The notes below the pieces were generated by a model, which was not told where the DNA came from, searched no databases, and saw only the letters and a program-made list of their open reading frames with translations. A DNA stretch of 64,000 nucleotides from the NCBI GenBank assembly GCA_036186865.1, contig AP025045.1, forward strand, positions 14,819,658 to 14,883,657, in the 5' to 3' direction. The position numbers were made by a program, and so were the translations under genes. Each line of letters begins with the position of its first letter. Position 1 is the stretch's first letter. This stretch comes from Eustoma russellianum (Eukaryota; Streptophyta; Magnoliopsida; Gentianales; Gentianaceae). Shown piece by piece: positions 1-10,338 of this stretch.

Positions 1-1260
1 CTCCAAGAAGCGCATAACTCAAGGATGTCTATCCACCCCGGGAGCACTAAGATGTACAAGGACCTCAAAAGAAACTATTGGTGGATAGGGATGAAGAGAT
101 CTATAGCGGCATATGTCGAAAGGTGTTTGGTTTGCCAACAAGTCAAAGCTGAACATCAACGACCTGGTGGTTTGATGAAACCACTAGAGATTCCGGAATG
201 GAAGTAGGAACACGTGACGATAGACTTCGTAATGGGACTACCCAAGACCCGAAATGGAAATGAGATGATTTGGGTGATTGTAGACCGTCTGACAAAGACA
301 GCCCATTTCATAGCTATGCCACATGGCACCTCCTACGAGAAACTCTCCAATGTATATGTGGATAACATTGTAAGTTTGCATGGAGTTCCAGTCAGCATTG
401 TGTCGGACCGTGATCCCAAGTTCACCTCTAAGTTTTGGAGAGCATTCCAGAAGGCAATGGGTACCGAACTGAGGATGCGTACCGCATACCACCCGCAAAT
501 GGATGGACAATCTGAGAGAACCATCCAAACCTTGGAAGATATGTTAAGAGCATGCGCCTTAGATTTTAAAGGAAACTGGGATAGCATGTTGAAGTTAATG
601 GAGTTTTCATATAATAACAGCTATCACAGTGCAATTGGCATGGCGCCATTTGAAGCTCTATATGGACGAAAGTGTAGGTCCCCGGTTTGTTAGGATGAAG
701 TTGGAGAAAAGACAAACACTGCACCTAAGTTGGTTGAACAAACCGTTAAGAAGGTGAATGTAATAAGAGAGAAACTAAAAGTGGCTCAGGATCGCAGTAA
801 GAGTTGGGCTGACACAAAGAAGCGACCCCTGGAGTTTGAGGGAGGTGAAAAGGTCTATCTACGAGTTTCACCCACCAAGGGAGTTGCAAGATTCGGAATG
901 AAGGGCAAGTTAAGCCCTAGATATATTGGTCCTTACGAAGTGCTAGGCAAAGTTGGAGAACGAGCATACAGGCTAGCCTTACCTCCGAGCTTGTCTCAAG
1001 TCCATAACGTATTTCATGTATCTCAACTAAGGAAATACGTATCGGACCCAAACCATATCTTGGAAGCTCAACCATTGGATGTTAAGGAAGATGTCTCATA
1101 TGAAGAACATCCAATAAAGATTGTGGATAGAAAAGATCAAGTCCTACGCAGACGTGTCATTCCGTATGCCAAAGTTCAGTGGAGTAACCATACGGAGCGC
1201 GAAGCCACGTGGGAGCTTGAGGAACAAATGAAGGAGCTATATCCACATCTCTTTCAATAA
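1..1260 (+). pseudogene. gypsy integrase and chromodomain (pol 3' end), two nonsense codons
   Basis: Frame 1 reads through the integrase of a chromovirus-type pol. The zinc-binding HHCC region comes first (His at AHNSRMSIH, Cys pair in CLVCQQ). The catalytic core follows: first Asp in TIDFVMGLPK, second in VSDRDPKF, Glu in GQSERTIQ. A C-terminal domain (KLSPRYIGPYEVL, VHNVFHVSQLRKY) ends in a chromodomain-like stretch (VQWSNHTEREATWELEE), which in this lineage is thought to steer integration toward heterochromatin. Stops at 205-207 (TAG) and 691-693 (TAG) fall where the family has Trp (EWK-W-EHV and SPVC-W-DEV). No frameshift is seen, so only nonsense changes broke it. The true N-terminus is outside the window. 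Confidence 0.9.
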
Positions 1261-1290
1261 GGTACGCCAGTTTCGAGGACGAAACTTTTT

Positions 1291-1305
1291 ATAAGGGGGG
1301 TGGAA
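1291..1305 (+). other. polypurine tract of plus-strand Tekay element
   Basis: A purine run with AAGGGGGGTGGAA lies immediately before the LTR and just after the conserved TTTCGAGGACGAAAC sequence. It marks the plus-strand primer of reverse transcription and fixes the LTR start at 1306. Confidence 0.8.
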
Positions 1306-2160
1306 TGTTATGCCCCGCACCCTCCGTAGGATAATTAAAAGGCGAATAAGGAATTAAACGGAGTTTAGTGATAGTCAACGGAAATAAATGAGGCATTAAG
1401 TAAGAGGATTAATGAGAAATTAATGAAGGATTGAATATTAGAATTAAATTGTATTTAATTTTAGAATTAAATAATGAAGGTTTATCCTTTAAGATAAATA
1501 AGATAATAGATATAATTTAGAAACTCCAAATCTTACCCTATTCCCTATTAAACTGACAACGTCAGTTTTTCCTTCCCATTTATCAGAGAAGACGCAGCCC
1601 TCAGTCCCCTTAGGCGATTTTGAGACTTGCAGCCCTAGGAGAAGAATCTCTCCAGAAAGCCATCTAATCTTCCTTCGTTCTTCAATCCGTTCTCGAGTAA
1701 TCAAAGGCAAGTAATCATCTTATAAGTTCCTACGTTTTGTGAAAGAAAAAATGGCCTATTTTGATATCAAAGTGGATCACCATGCAGTAGTTTCGTTTTG
1801 TGATTATTTGAATATGATTTATGTGTTTTGGTTTCAAGTTTTGGCCGCTGTATATGAAAAGGCATTCGCCATTGTTGTTGATTATGTGGAATCCTGTAAA
1901 TCCCTACCCCGTGAACCCCTTCTTGTTGTGATTTCGTTGCTGCGTGGGTTTGAGGGAAAAAGGTGGGATTTTTGGGATTGATGAGGTTGGAGAAAGTGCG
2001 TACTAGGCTTGGATCTTGTTTGCGATGTGCATAGCGTTTGAATCTTTAGTTTAAGCATGAATGATAGCAGGATTAGGCTTGAATGAAATGGGATGAAATT
2101 GGGAACAAGTTGGTTGATGGTTCTGCAGAAATTCGCAGATGAAACTCTGAGGAAACGCTG

Positions 2161-2460
2161 ACATCGATCGATCGATGTCAGAGATCGATGTCCTCTGAAG
2201 GACATCGATCGATCGATGTATAGGTGAACTGAGAGATCGATGTCCACTGACGGACATCGATCGATCGAAGTGGGGAAAAGTTGAGAGATCGATGTCCACT
2301 TACTGACACCGATCGATCGATGTAGGTGAGGTTGAGAGATCGATGTCCACTGACGGACATCGATCGATCGAAGTAATAAAGGGCTGAGAGATCGATGTTC
2401 TCTGATGGACTTCGATTGATCGATGTGAGGGTATGAAGTCACATAGATCGATCGATGTGA
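2161..2460. repeat. GATCGATC-rich minisatellite in gypsy LTR
   Basis: About 300 bp of units near 60 bp each pair GAGAGATCGATGTCC with GGACATCGATCGATCG. The GATCGATGTCC/GGACATCGATC arms are inverted, so a unit can fold as a hairpin. Read on the minus strand, the units match the minisatellite in the copia LTRs at 18725-18980, 22411-22650 and 61051-61310. Confidence 0.9.
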
Positions 2461-2943
2461 GGGGATGATGTCCATCAATTTTGTGGGAAAATAGGGGAAG
2501 AAAGAGGAAGCTCGGGGAATCTTTGGATGACCTTAGAGACTTCTTAAGACCTGATTAAAGGTAGTCTAAGCCTTGGGAACATGACTTAGGATGGTGAATC
2601 AACTTGGTGACATCAATGGGTTGTCGACTCGGATTTCAATGTGGATGACTTAGAAGGGTTAGGAAATGAACGTACGAGGTGTCTAAGAGTTTAATGATAG
2701 GAGTGCTCACATTCGTGTATGAAGTTTGGTAGCAAGATTAAGTGATGAGGATCTAGTTAAAGCCTAAGCGTGGATGTGTAAGCTAGAGAAATCTTGTGTG
2801 TGTTACTTGTACTTGCGCATGTGAATATGAACTGCATATGTGAACGAGAAATGTGATTGAAACGAGGAGTCTTGCATCATGGCACGTGCATTGCATATGG
2901 TTTTGAAAAAGAGATGTGCTTCGGTACATATTTGCGAAGGTGA

Positions 2944-3223
2944 CCTGTAATGTAAACCGGGATGGAAATATAAGCCGGGGCGCATTGCAGGGCACAAAAG
3001 GATGTAACGTAAACCGGAATGGAAATATAAGCCAGGGCGCGTTACAGGGTATAAAGTCCTCTGCAATGTTAATCGGGATGGAAATATAAGCCGAGGTGCA
3101 TTGCAGAGTTTTACGAGATCTGTGATGTAAATCGGGATGGAAATATAAGCCGAGGCGCATCACAGAGCATACGAGCCTGTAACGTAAACCGGGATGGAAA
3201 TATAAGCCGGGGCGCGTTACAGG
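2944..3223 (+). repeat. five tandem hairpin units with covarying stems
   Basis: Five units of about 58-60 bp share the loop GATGGAAATATAAG (unit 2 starts AATGG). Outer stems: CCTGTAATG/CATTGCAGG (2944-2952, 2983-2991); TGTAACG/CGTTACA (3003-3009, 3040-3046); CTCTGCAATG/CATTGCAGAG (3059-3068, 3099-3108); TCTGTGATG/CATCACAGA (3119-3127, 3158-3166); CCTGTAACG/CGTTACAGG (3176-3184, 3215-3223). The inner stem is CCGG/CCGG in units 1 and 5 and TCGG/CCGA in units 3 and 4, while unit 2 has one mismatch (CCGG/CCAG). Both arms change together, which points to selection on base pairing. A function as a structured RNA in the LTR transcript is inferred. Confidence 0.85.
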
Positions 3224-3477
3224 GTAACGAGTTACGAGACCGGACATTGTGACATGCATTGCACTGATTTGAAAAAAAATGGCTCATGCATTTGTGATTG
3301 GGTAGTGTAGTGCATATTTTGACATGCATCACGAGAGTCAATGTGGTATGGATGTGCGTGGTATTTGATAGCCAATGAATTGTTATTTGCGTGCAAATTG
3401 CTGTACTTGCTTTATTATGTTATTCGCCTATATATATTTGGAAGTTTTACAAGACATGTGCCCCACGATCCCCTTGA

Positions 3478-4218
3478 TAGGGGTGCAAACGAATCGAATC
3501 TTAGCGAATACTATAAAATATAGGTTCGATTCGAAAATATTGTTTGAGGTTCGAATTCGAGTTCGAATTCGTGACGAACCTAAAATTCAGCTCGTATTCG
3601 AATTCGATAAATTTTAGGTTCGGTTCGAAGCTCGATTAATTATTCGTTATAGTTATTCGATTCGCAAACTTAGATTGATTCGCGAGCTCGAATTCGATTC
3701 GTGAGCTCGAATTCAATTCGTAAATAACAATATTACCAATTTACGTGAGAATCAAATGACAACTGTATTTTTCCCAATATAAACACGTCACTGAAGTTCC
3801 CAATATTACCACTTACCATATCCACCTAATAATAGCAGCCCGTGTGTTTCCTTGCTTTGCCTTCGGAAATGGAGAAGGAAAAGCAAAAAGGATCTTTAGT
3901 CTAATAGTAACAAAAAAAAAGAGAAAGGAATACTGGAAAAGAATAGAAATTGATAGTCATGAAGTTCCAAATACACAGCAATGAACTGTAACATCAGATG
4001 AATAAGTCGAGTCGAACCGAATCACGAATCGAGCCTTTGAATAGTTCAATTGATCGAAGCTTTATCGAATCTTCGAACCGAATACCCGCTAGTTCGAATT
4101 CGGTTCGTGAAACATTTCGAACTCAAAATATGATTCGAATTCGTATTCGAATATGCTATAATCGAATTCGAATCGAACCCGAATTATTCGTTTATGATTC
4201 GGTTCATTTGCAGGCCTA
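3478..4218. mobile_element. non-autonomous hAT-type DNA transposon (741 bp)
   Basis: The element begins TAGGGGTGCAAACGAATC and ends GATTCGGTTCATTTGCAGGCCTA. These are imperfect terminal inverted repeats of about 23 bp. It is flanked by an 8-bp direct repeat CCCCTTGA (3470-3477 and 4219-4226), the TSD length typical of hAT elements. The interior is rich in TTCGAATTCG-type words and encodes no transposase, so it would need a transposase from elsewhere. It lies inside the Tekay LTR and is younger than that LTR family. Confidence 0.85.
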
Positions 4219-4289
4219 CCCCTTGAATTATATATTACTCATGTCTTGCCATGTGTTGATCCCGTATGTCTTATAAGCGGGTTACTTGC

Positions 4290-4328
4290 TAGCGTTTTTC
4301 GCTAAGGGTACTGCCTTTGCCATTGCAG
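4290..4328 (+). promoter_or_regulatory. acceptor-proximal stem-loop and splice-acceptor-like site
   Basis: TAGCG (4290-4294), a five-T loop and CGCTA (4300-4304) form a short stem. A pyrimidine-containing stretch ending in TTGCAG follows at about 4323-4328, directly before a short acidic frame. The same order, with compensating stem bases, occurs in the other Tekay LTRs of the window. Use as a splice site is inferred. Confidence 0.45.
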
Positions 4329-4393
4329 ATGAGCCTAGCTACGATATGATTTTCATTGAGGATGACGGCGAGTGGGCAGAATGGGATGCCTAG
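4328..4393 (+). other. candidate short acidic reading frame in LTR
   Basis: Twenty-one codons reading DEPSYDMIFIEDD then GEWAEWDA end in TAG at 4391-4393. Similar acidic peptides follow the acceptor-like AG in the other Tekay LTRs: IFVEDG at 21283-21405, VFAEDG at 13335-13490 (minus), LFIEEE at 6977-7033 (minus) and EWIEDE at 55203-55262. No clear start codon is visible, so it may be a downstream exon. Translation is unproven. Confidence 0.35.
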
Positions 4394-4670
4394 ACCTTGA
4401 GGAAAGAATTGATTAGATAGTTTCTGTTATTTCTGTTTCTTGATTCATTTGAGGTTTTAGATGGCTGCGACCATATACAGTTCTGTTGGTATTCACATTG
4501 TCTTTTGACGTACTGCATTGATGGTTTAGATTGTCAAGATATGTTTCCGCACTTATTTCTCTTACGTCATTGATGATGTGTATTCGAGAGATGAGACGTC
4601 TTGTAGTCTTCTCAGTAAGCTACGACGGGTGTACCGGTTCGGATTCCGCTGTCCGGGTCGGGGCGCTACA

Positions 4671-6698
4671 GTGGGTGCGATCGTCAGTCTGTTCATACTA
4701 TCGTGTCAGCTCCGTCCTCAGCAAAGACACAGTCATACGCTTCCTCATGCTCACCTGGTGGGGGGGAGTAGGGATGAGTGGCGGAAAATCATCCAGTAGG
4801 CACTTGCCTCCAACTAGTACAAGACGAGCATGCAAAAATGATATACCACATAGCACATAGAACATGATATCACATAAGCATATGAAAGATTGCGGAAAAG
4901 TAATTCACTCCAGATAAAGAATGCGCAACAACGTGATGCATGTCCTACTATGCATGTCATACGTAACAAAGTCATGTCACACAAAATGCCCATATCTCCA
5001 CCATGCAATGCATGACCCTGGGACCTACTGAGTGGCTGCGGGTCGTACCCACCCACAGTCACCATCCTGAGTGTACTTGGCCCGCCACCGTACACCATAC
5101 TGAGCACCCATGATCCGTACGTCACGATCCACCATCAATGCAATCTACGTGCCATGAATGTAAACAACACAATCGTCTGAGGCCCCTGGCCCATCCTCAC
5201 CATCTTTCGGCACTCAAACCTAGGTTCATTTATTATCCGAGTGATGATTTAACGTTGTTTGATGTCAAACATATTTTTCCATGGTTGTATACATTTATCG
5301 TGCATTTTCTATATTTTTTTCTCATTTTTCTCCTATTTATTTCTATTTATTACCTAATTATCCGAATTAAATAAATTATCAAAAATATCGAAATTTAATT
5401 AAAATAATTTATTTTTACCTTTTATAATTTTTGGAATTTATTATAATTTTCTGATATTTATTTATATTTTTCCTATAATTAATACTATTTTAAATTAATT
5501 AAATAATATTTATGGAATTTCCAGAAATTCCAGCCTTTATATAAATTCAGAAATTAAATTGGGCTGGCCCTATTCCGCCAGCCCTTATCTACCGCTCCCT
5601 CTGGTCCGGTCCGAGAAGGGTTGGCCTGCGCCAGTTTTTTTTACATCCGCGTTAATGGGGCCGGCTGATGTCTGGTCCGGTCCGCTGGCCATCTGACTCG
5701 GCCCACTAATAACCTTCCCTTTTTTTATTTTACAGTGAAATTGGGCTGGTCCTGCAGCTGCAGACCATGGCCCATTAAGGCTGGTCTGGTCTGCGCTGGC
5801 AGGCCGGCCCTTAACCAAATATTTTTTTAGTATATCGCACCCAGCAGCACCAGGAGGCGCGTGCAGCACACCCGCGGCTCCTCCTAGCGGCATGTGAGGC
5901 GCTTCGGCCGCCTCCGACGACCATTTTTTGACTCCGATCTATATTTTTGCCTATTTCCGGTCTATGAAAACTTATTCTAAGGCCAAAGCAAGAATGGAAA
6001 ATCTTAATAATGCAACAATTTTAGTATTTTGATTATCAAATTTTTCCCTGAAATCAAATCCTAAGCACAGCAAACATTCATACGCATTAGCAGTCATCCA
6101 AGCGTTAGTTCAGGGATTCCACGGATTCCAAATTTCATGCTTTTCACAGATTAAACAACATAGTATAGATTTCAGCAATCAAAGCAACAAAAACACATAA
6201 TATACCACTAGAGCATGCTTGAATTTGTACCATGTGGAGGGGGAAAAGGGAACCTACCTGATTGATGATAAATTCTACGACTATACGGAATAGTGAATAA
6301 ACCAGATGTCCTTGCTTCCTTCTCTTCTTCTCTCTCTTCTCTCCCTCTCCTTCTTCTTTGCCCGTTCTCCTCTCCCGCGTCTCCCCTTTTGCGTTTTTTC
6401 TCTTCCTACCTTTTTTTTAACTTCATTCATTTAACCGTAACCCCCACCCCTGCTTTATCCCCATTTTCTAGCGAAATTTTGGGGGAATCAGTTACCCCGT
6501 CATTATCTTTTTTTATTTATTTTATTAATTAAACTATAATTATTATATTTTTTCCACCTTTAGCACACGTCTTCCACTTCTTTCTGTTTCTTTTCTTTTA
6601 ATTATTATTTTATTATTATTATTATTATTATTCTTTTATTCTTTTTTTTGACCCACGTTTTTTTATTTGTTTGTTTTTCTTTGTTCACCCTCTCACCC
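4671..6698 (-). repeat. Tekay LTR copy A, first piece (cut on both sides)
   Basis: It aligns along its length with LTR copy B (about 13412-15500), including the GGTCTGGTCTGCGCTGG stretch and the T-rich block near 6300-6650. About 300 bp at its left end are missing because the element at 1-4670 inserted there. At 6698 it is interrupted by a solo LTR and resumes at 10145. The A copy of the acidic frame is broken: Trp codons read TGA at plus positions 4693-4695 and 4684-4686. Confidence 0.8.
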
Positions 6699-6976
6699 TG
6701 TAGCGCCCTGCCTGGAACTAGGGTTTCGGTATGGTGCACCGGCCATACTCTACTACGCGTAGTACAAGACGTCGATACTATACATGTGCATGTCGACATG
6801 AATCGTAATCGATATAGCTGAAGCAACATAAAAATAAGCTCACGGCATGTATAATCATAATACAAATCGTTCAAACGCATACAAACCACAAGTACAATGT
6901 CTCACAATAGTCTTATTACATCACAAGGAAATAACGCTCAACACAGCAGGTACATAGCTTCAGCCTACATCTCAGC

Positions 6977-7033
6977 TCACGGATACTCTATCTGGGGTTC
7001 CTCCTCAATGAACAAGGCGTCGGGGTTCCTGTT
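6977..7033 (-). other. candidate short acidic reading frame in solo LTR
   Basis: On the minus strand, after the acceptor-like TTTCAG, the frame reads NRNPDALFIEEEPQIEYP and then TGA. It shares the acidic core and the terminal YP with the frame at 55203-55262. A GAGCGAT/ATCGCTC stem (7058-7064, 7080-7086) lies just upstream in the transcript direction. Confidence 0.35.
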
Positions 7034-7436
7034 CTCTGAAATGTTTGAGGCAAGTATGAGCGATAGCCACTAACTTTTAATCGCTCAGCAAGTAGTCTTT
7101 ATAGATACTTCATGTGGATCATACATGGGGAGACAGGGTTACAAGTAGTAATAAAGTAACAAACATACATAATCACATCTCCGTTTACAAATAATAACAT
7201 GATATATAAGAATAAAACATAACATAAGATTTACATTATACCTTAGAGATCATATCATTCTTCTTCAGTATATCCTTAGCCTACCTTCCATACTTGAACA
7301 CTAATCCATCTTATACTAAGGTCATAACTTACAATCATCACTTCTACGTGCATAATCTTCCTTAATCATTCTAAGGCATAATGATCATACAATTATTCTA
7401 ATCATCACCCAAGGGACATGATCATGACATGATGCA

Positions 7437-7605
7437 TAAAACATGACTTTTCATAAAATGACTTTTCATAAACATGACATTTCATAACTTGACGTGATTT
7501 TCATAACTTACTTAAAATGACATATTCATAACTTGCATAACATGATATTTTCATAACGTGAAGACATAACATTTTCATCATTGGCTATAGCACTTTTCAT
7601 AAGAA
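7437..7605. repeat. short tandem TTTTCATAA repeats in LTR
   Basis: About ten copies of TTTTCATAA or close variants, alternating with ACATGAC-type words, occur every 15-25 bp. The same array is present in both LTRs of element G (about 25185-25360 and 30120-30300). It could hold repeated factor-binding sites, but this is inference. Confidence 0.6.
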
Positions 7606-7763
7606 TAATAACATACGATATACCGATCGATTTCCCATATAGTACATGTACGACATAAAACATCATAAACATATGTACATGTACTAACGGTGACGCGCTA
7701 TGACGGAGATCCTGTGTCCCAGACCCGGTGTTACACTCGGCCATATACGTAATCATATGCCCC

Positions 7764-7792
7764 TGACATCTACCACCTCGGTACCGATGTCA
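7764..7792. other. conserved hairpin in second Tekay LTR family
   Basis: TGACATC (7764-7770) pairs with GATGTCA (7786-7792), and TACC pairs with GGTA inside, leaving a five-base loop. The same hairpin occurs in both LTRs of element G (about 25521-25549 and 30463-30491). The 25.5-kb copy has one broken pair. Its position, about 1.07 kb from the LTR end, is near that of the hairpin arrays in the other Tekay LTRs. Confidence 0.6.
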
Positions 7793-10144
7793 CGCCGGCG
7801 AACATAACATAGTCATAATCATGAACATAACATAACATATCGTGTGTCAATGAAATCGATCATCTCGCGTTTAGTATTCACATGCATATGAACTTTTAAA
7901 ACATGCGATGCGACAACATAACTTTTCAAACCTTGATTTTATGCAACATGAGACTCGGTCAAATGAGGATATCTTGGTCATACTACCACTAGTAACATCA
8001 CTTACTTACTTACAGTCTACTTATTATAACTTAAAGAAATACCATACCATCCTTCCATAATATGTATTCTACATATATAATTCATAATTCATAACTTAAG
8101 TACATAGAACATAAACTTCCTATTTCCTTTAACTTGTCACATAAAAATATCTAACTTATACCTTACTTTATTCATTATTACACTTTATATTTGTAAATGA
8201 CCATAACATGTAACTTAAATGGTTTTTTTTTGTTAAATGTCCTTAAGGCCGAATACCTATTTTCTTACAAATATATATTTTTCATATTACTACAGTTACA
8301 TGTATATATGTAAAGTTTATAGGAAGTAATTTCTCTTTTGAATATACATGGGCCGTACATCTAAGTATGTAACTTTTTTTCATGCATATATACTTATTCT
8401 CAAAACAGTATGTGCCTATGTCCCTTATATATATGTATATTCCATAATACACCTTTATATATATAAAATCTTTATAAAGCCATTAAATCCATAACTACTA
8501 TACAAGACCGAGACTTATGAGTGGTAAATACACTTATATTAATTTTACTGTATCATCCATATATAAATAGATATTTTATCATAAATCATTTAAATATTCT
8601 TTCCTAAAATAAAATCATTTATACCATAAAATTCTTATTAATGCCGTAACTTATAAGTAATACATACATATATATATATATAGCATAAAATAAATCATTC
8701 ATATCTTAAAATTATACCCTGGCCGTGTATATATATATATATTGATCTTTACCTATAATAAGTTCTTAAAAACATGTGAATGCTAAGAAATATATAATAT
8801 GATGATCATTAAGATGGAAATCATCACCAATTACACTAAGTTACTTATTTTATATACTTTTCATTTGAACATGTTTAATTCTTTCCATTTATTCATAAAT
8901 ACTTACTCACATCATAAGAAGACGTATATGTATATAAATAAGATATATACATTTATAATGCACTTCTCCTATCTATAATCTCTTCACAATAATATATTAA
9001 CCATACGTCTGGATAAAGCATTAATATATATATTATATACATATATATACTCATGTATGAACATAGGGTGTATATATACATATAGCACATATGTATTAAT
9101 TGTAGGTGTGTACATCGCAGGTATATATATGATGTGTAGGCATATCAACCATAGGTGAGTTATGTATATACATAATGCTTAAACATACATTTTCCAAAAT
9201 CTAAGAACATACTACATGATGATCCCATTTTTGATATGAACATAAGTACTTAGTCTTTGGAAATCCATGAAGGATCTAGGAAGAGTACTTGCCTTGGTTC
9301 ACTTTTCATACACTTAGATGATGATTCCTTCACTTGGTTTGGAAGAGAGTTCTTCTTCCTTCCTTCCTAGGTATACACGGTTTTGGGGGTCAAAAAGGAG
9401 GGTCAGTGAGCAACTTATGAAACTAATTATATGGAAGAATCAAACTTAAACTTCATAAAGTTCTTACCTTGATTGTCTTTGATTCTAGATGCTACAACCT
9501 TCTTGAATCTTTCTTAGTTGATGGAGTGTTTATGGGACTTGATTTGAGTGATGTTGGTGTGAAGAAAGGAGAAGAAAATCTTCTCCTTATGGTGGATGTA
9601 CTTTCGGCCAAGGGGAAAAAAAAGAGGGTGTTGGAGTATTCTTGGGTTTTTCTTGGAGATAGGATGAAATTAGTTGATTGAAGATGTATTATTTGAGGGG
9701 TTAAAGAAGAAATAAAAATTCTTTCTTTACTAGGTGTGGGGGGCGGCCAAGCATGGGGAGGGATGGGATGGAAGACAACCTTTAGACAAGTATGGTGTAA
9801 GGAATGGTTTTTTATGATAAGATTCCTAAGCATGCTAATTGTTTATACTAAATGTTTAAAGTGTAAGACAAGTTGTCTTCACTTTCCTTTTCATTTTCCT
9901 TTTCTTTTTCTTTCATGTATGTATTTTATTTTCTTTTATTTAAAGTAGTATAAAATTGTTGTGTCATGTATTTATTTTTGATTTAATTTGTCCTAATAGT
10001 TTAAATTGTTACTAACCAGTTTAATGTTATATATTTGCTAATGTATCGGTATACATGAATAGTTTTGTGAATTGTACACCTACGACATTATGTTTGCGGT
10101 ATGGAAAACGTTACGACGTGACGGAATTTTTCTAGGTTGTAACA

Positions 10145-10338
10145 CAGCCACTGCACTTTTTTTTATCTCTTTGTTTATTTTATTTTATTATTTTTTTATT
10201 ATTTTTTATTATTTTTTTGTTATTTACTTATCCTTTATTGCTATTTTTTATATAATAAATATATCCAATATAGAGTTAAGACATTACTTGGATGTAAATG
10301 ATACCCTATAGTTAATTTAATTTCGAAGGGTCATTACA
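10145..10338 (-). repeat. Tekay LTR copy A, second piece (U3 end)
   Basis: This completes copy A after the solo-LTR interruption and aligns with copy B at about 15505-15664. The minus-strand LTR start TGTAATGACCCTTCG is at 10338. Homology to the copy B side continues for 40 bp beyond this end (10339-10378). Confidence 0.75.

Larger units (their letters stand above)
1..4670 (+). mobile_element. Ty3/gypsy (Tekay/Del-type) element, 3' part
   Basis: This is the 3' portion of a long-LTR gypsy element: integrase, chromodomain-like tail, polypurine tract and one complete 3' LTR. The 5' LTR, gag, protease and RT lie left of the window. Base 4671 directly abuts the interior of an LTR of another family, so this element appears to have inserted into that LTR. 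The TSD should then be GTGGG (4671-4675), which should recur just left of its 5' LTR. Tekay/Del assignment is inferred from the chromodomain-like C-terminus and LTR length. Confidence 0.85.
1306..4670 (+). repeat. 3' LTR of plus-strand Tekay element (3365 bp)
   Basis: The LTR starts TGTTATGCCCCGCACC after the polypurine tract and ends GGGTCGGGGCGCTACA. In order it contains an AT-rich 5' part, a GATCGATC-rich minisatellite (2161-2460), five hairpin units (2944-3223), a 741-bp hAT-type insertion (3478-4218), a stem-loop (4290-4304), an acceptor-like AG (about 4327) and a short acidic frame. Its last 100 bp align with the ends of the other Tekay LTRs here (the sequence around CGGCGGGTGCAC). Apparent frames in the minisatellite are repeat artefacts. 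Confidence 0.85.
6699..10144 (-). mobile_element. solo LTR of a second Tekay family (3446 bp)
   Basis: It begins TGTAGCGCCCTGCCTGG and ends GGTTGTAACA on the plus strand and stands alone with no internal region. Flanking 5-mers are CACCC (6694-6698) and CAGCC (10145-10149), a TSD with one later substitution. Copy B shows the unbroken target. The sequence is homologous to the LTRs of element G (24406-28656). Solo LTRs form by recombination between the two LTRs of a full element. It contains an AT-rich U3-like part near 8000-9200 and splice-donor-like sites on the minus strand near 9300-9470. Confidence 0.85.

Noticed and set aside
1882..2478. 198-residue minus-strand frame rich in Asp-Ile-Asp-Arg words
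   Set aside because: It is a reading of the GATCGATC minisatellite inside an LTR. Several frames on the same strand are open for the same reason.
2944..3223. CRISPR-like array of direct repeats
   Set aside because: Units lie in a plant LTR, spacers are not unique sequences of fixed length, and the repeat and spacer vary together as a hairpin.
5585..5893. Pro/Gly/Ala-rich antisense frames in LTR copies A and B (also 14359-14715)
   Set aside because: They come from the GC-rich GGCCAGCGGACCAGAC stretch of the LTR. The frames differ between the two copies and match no family.
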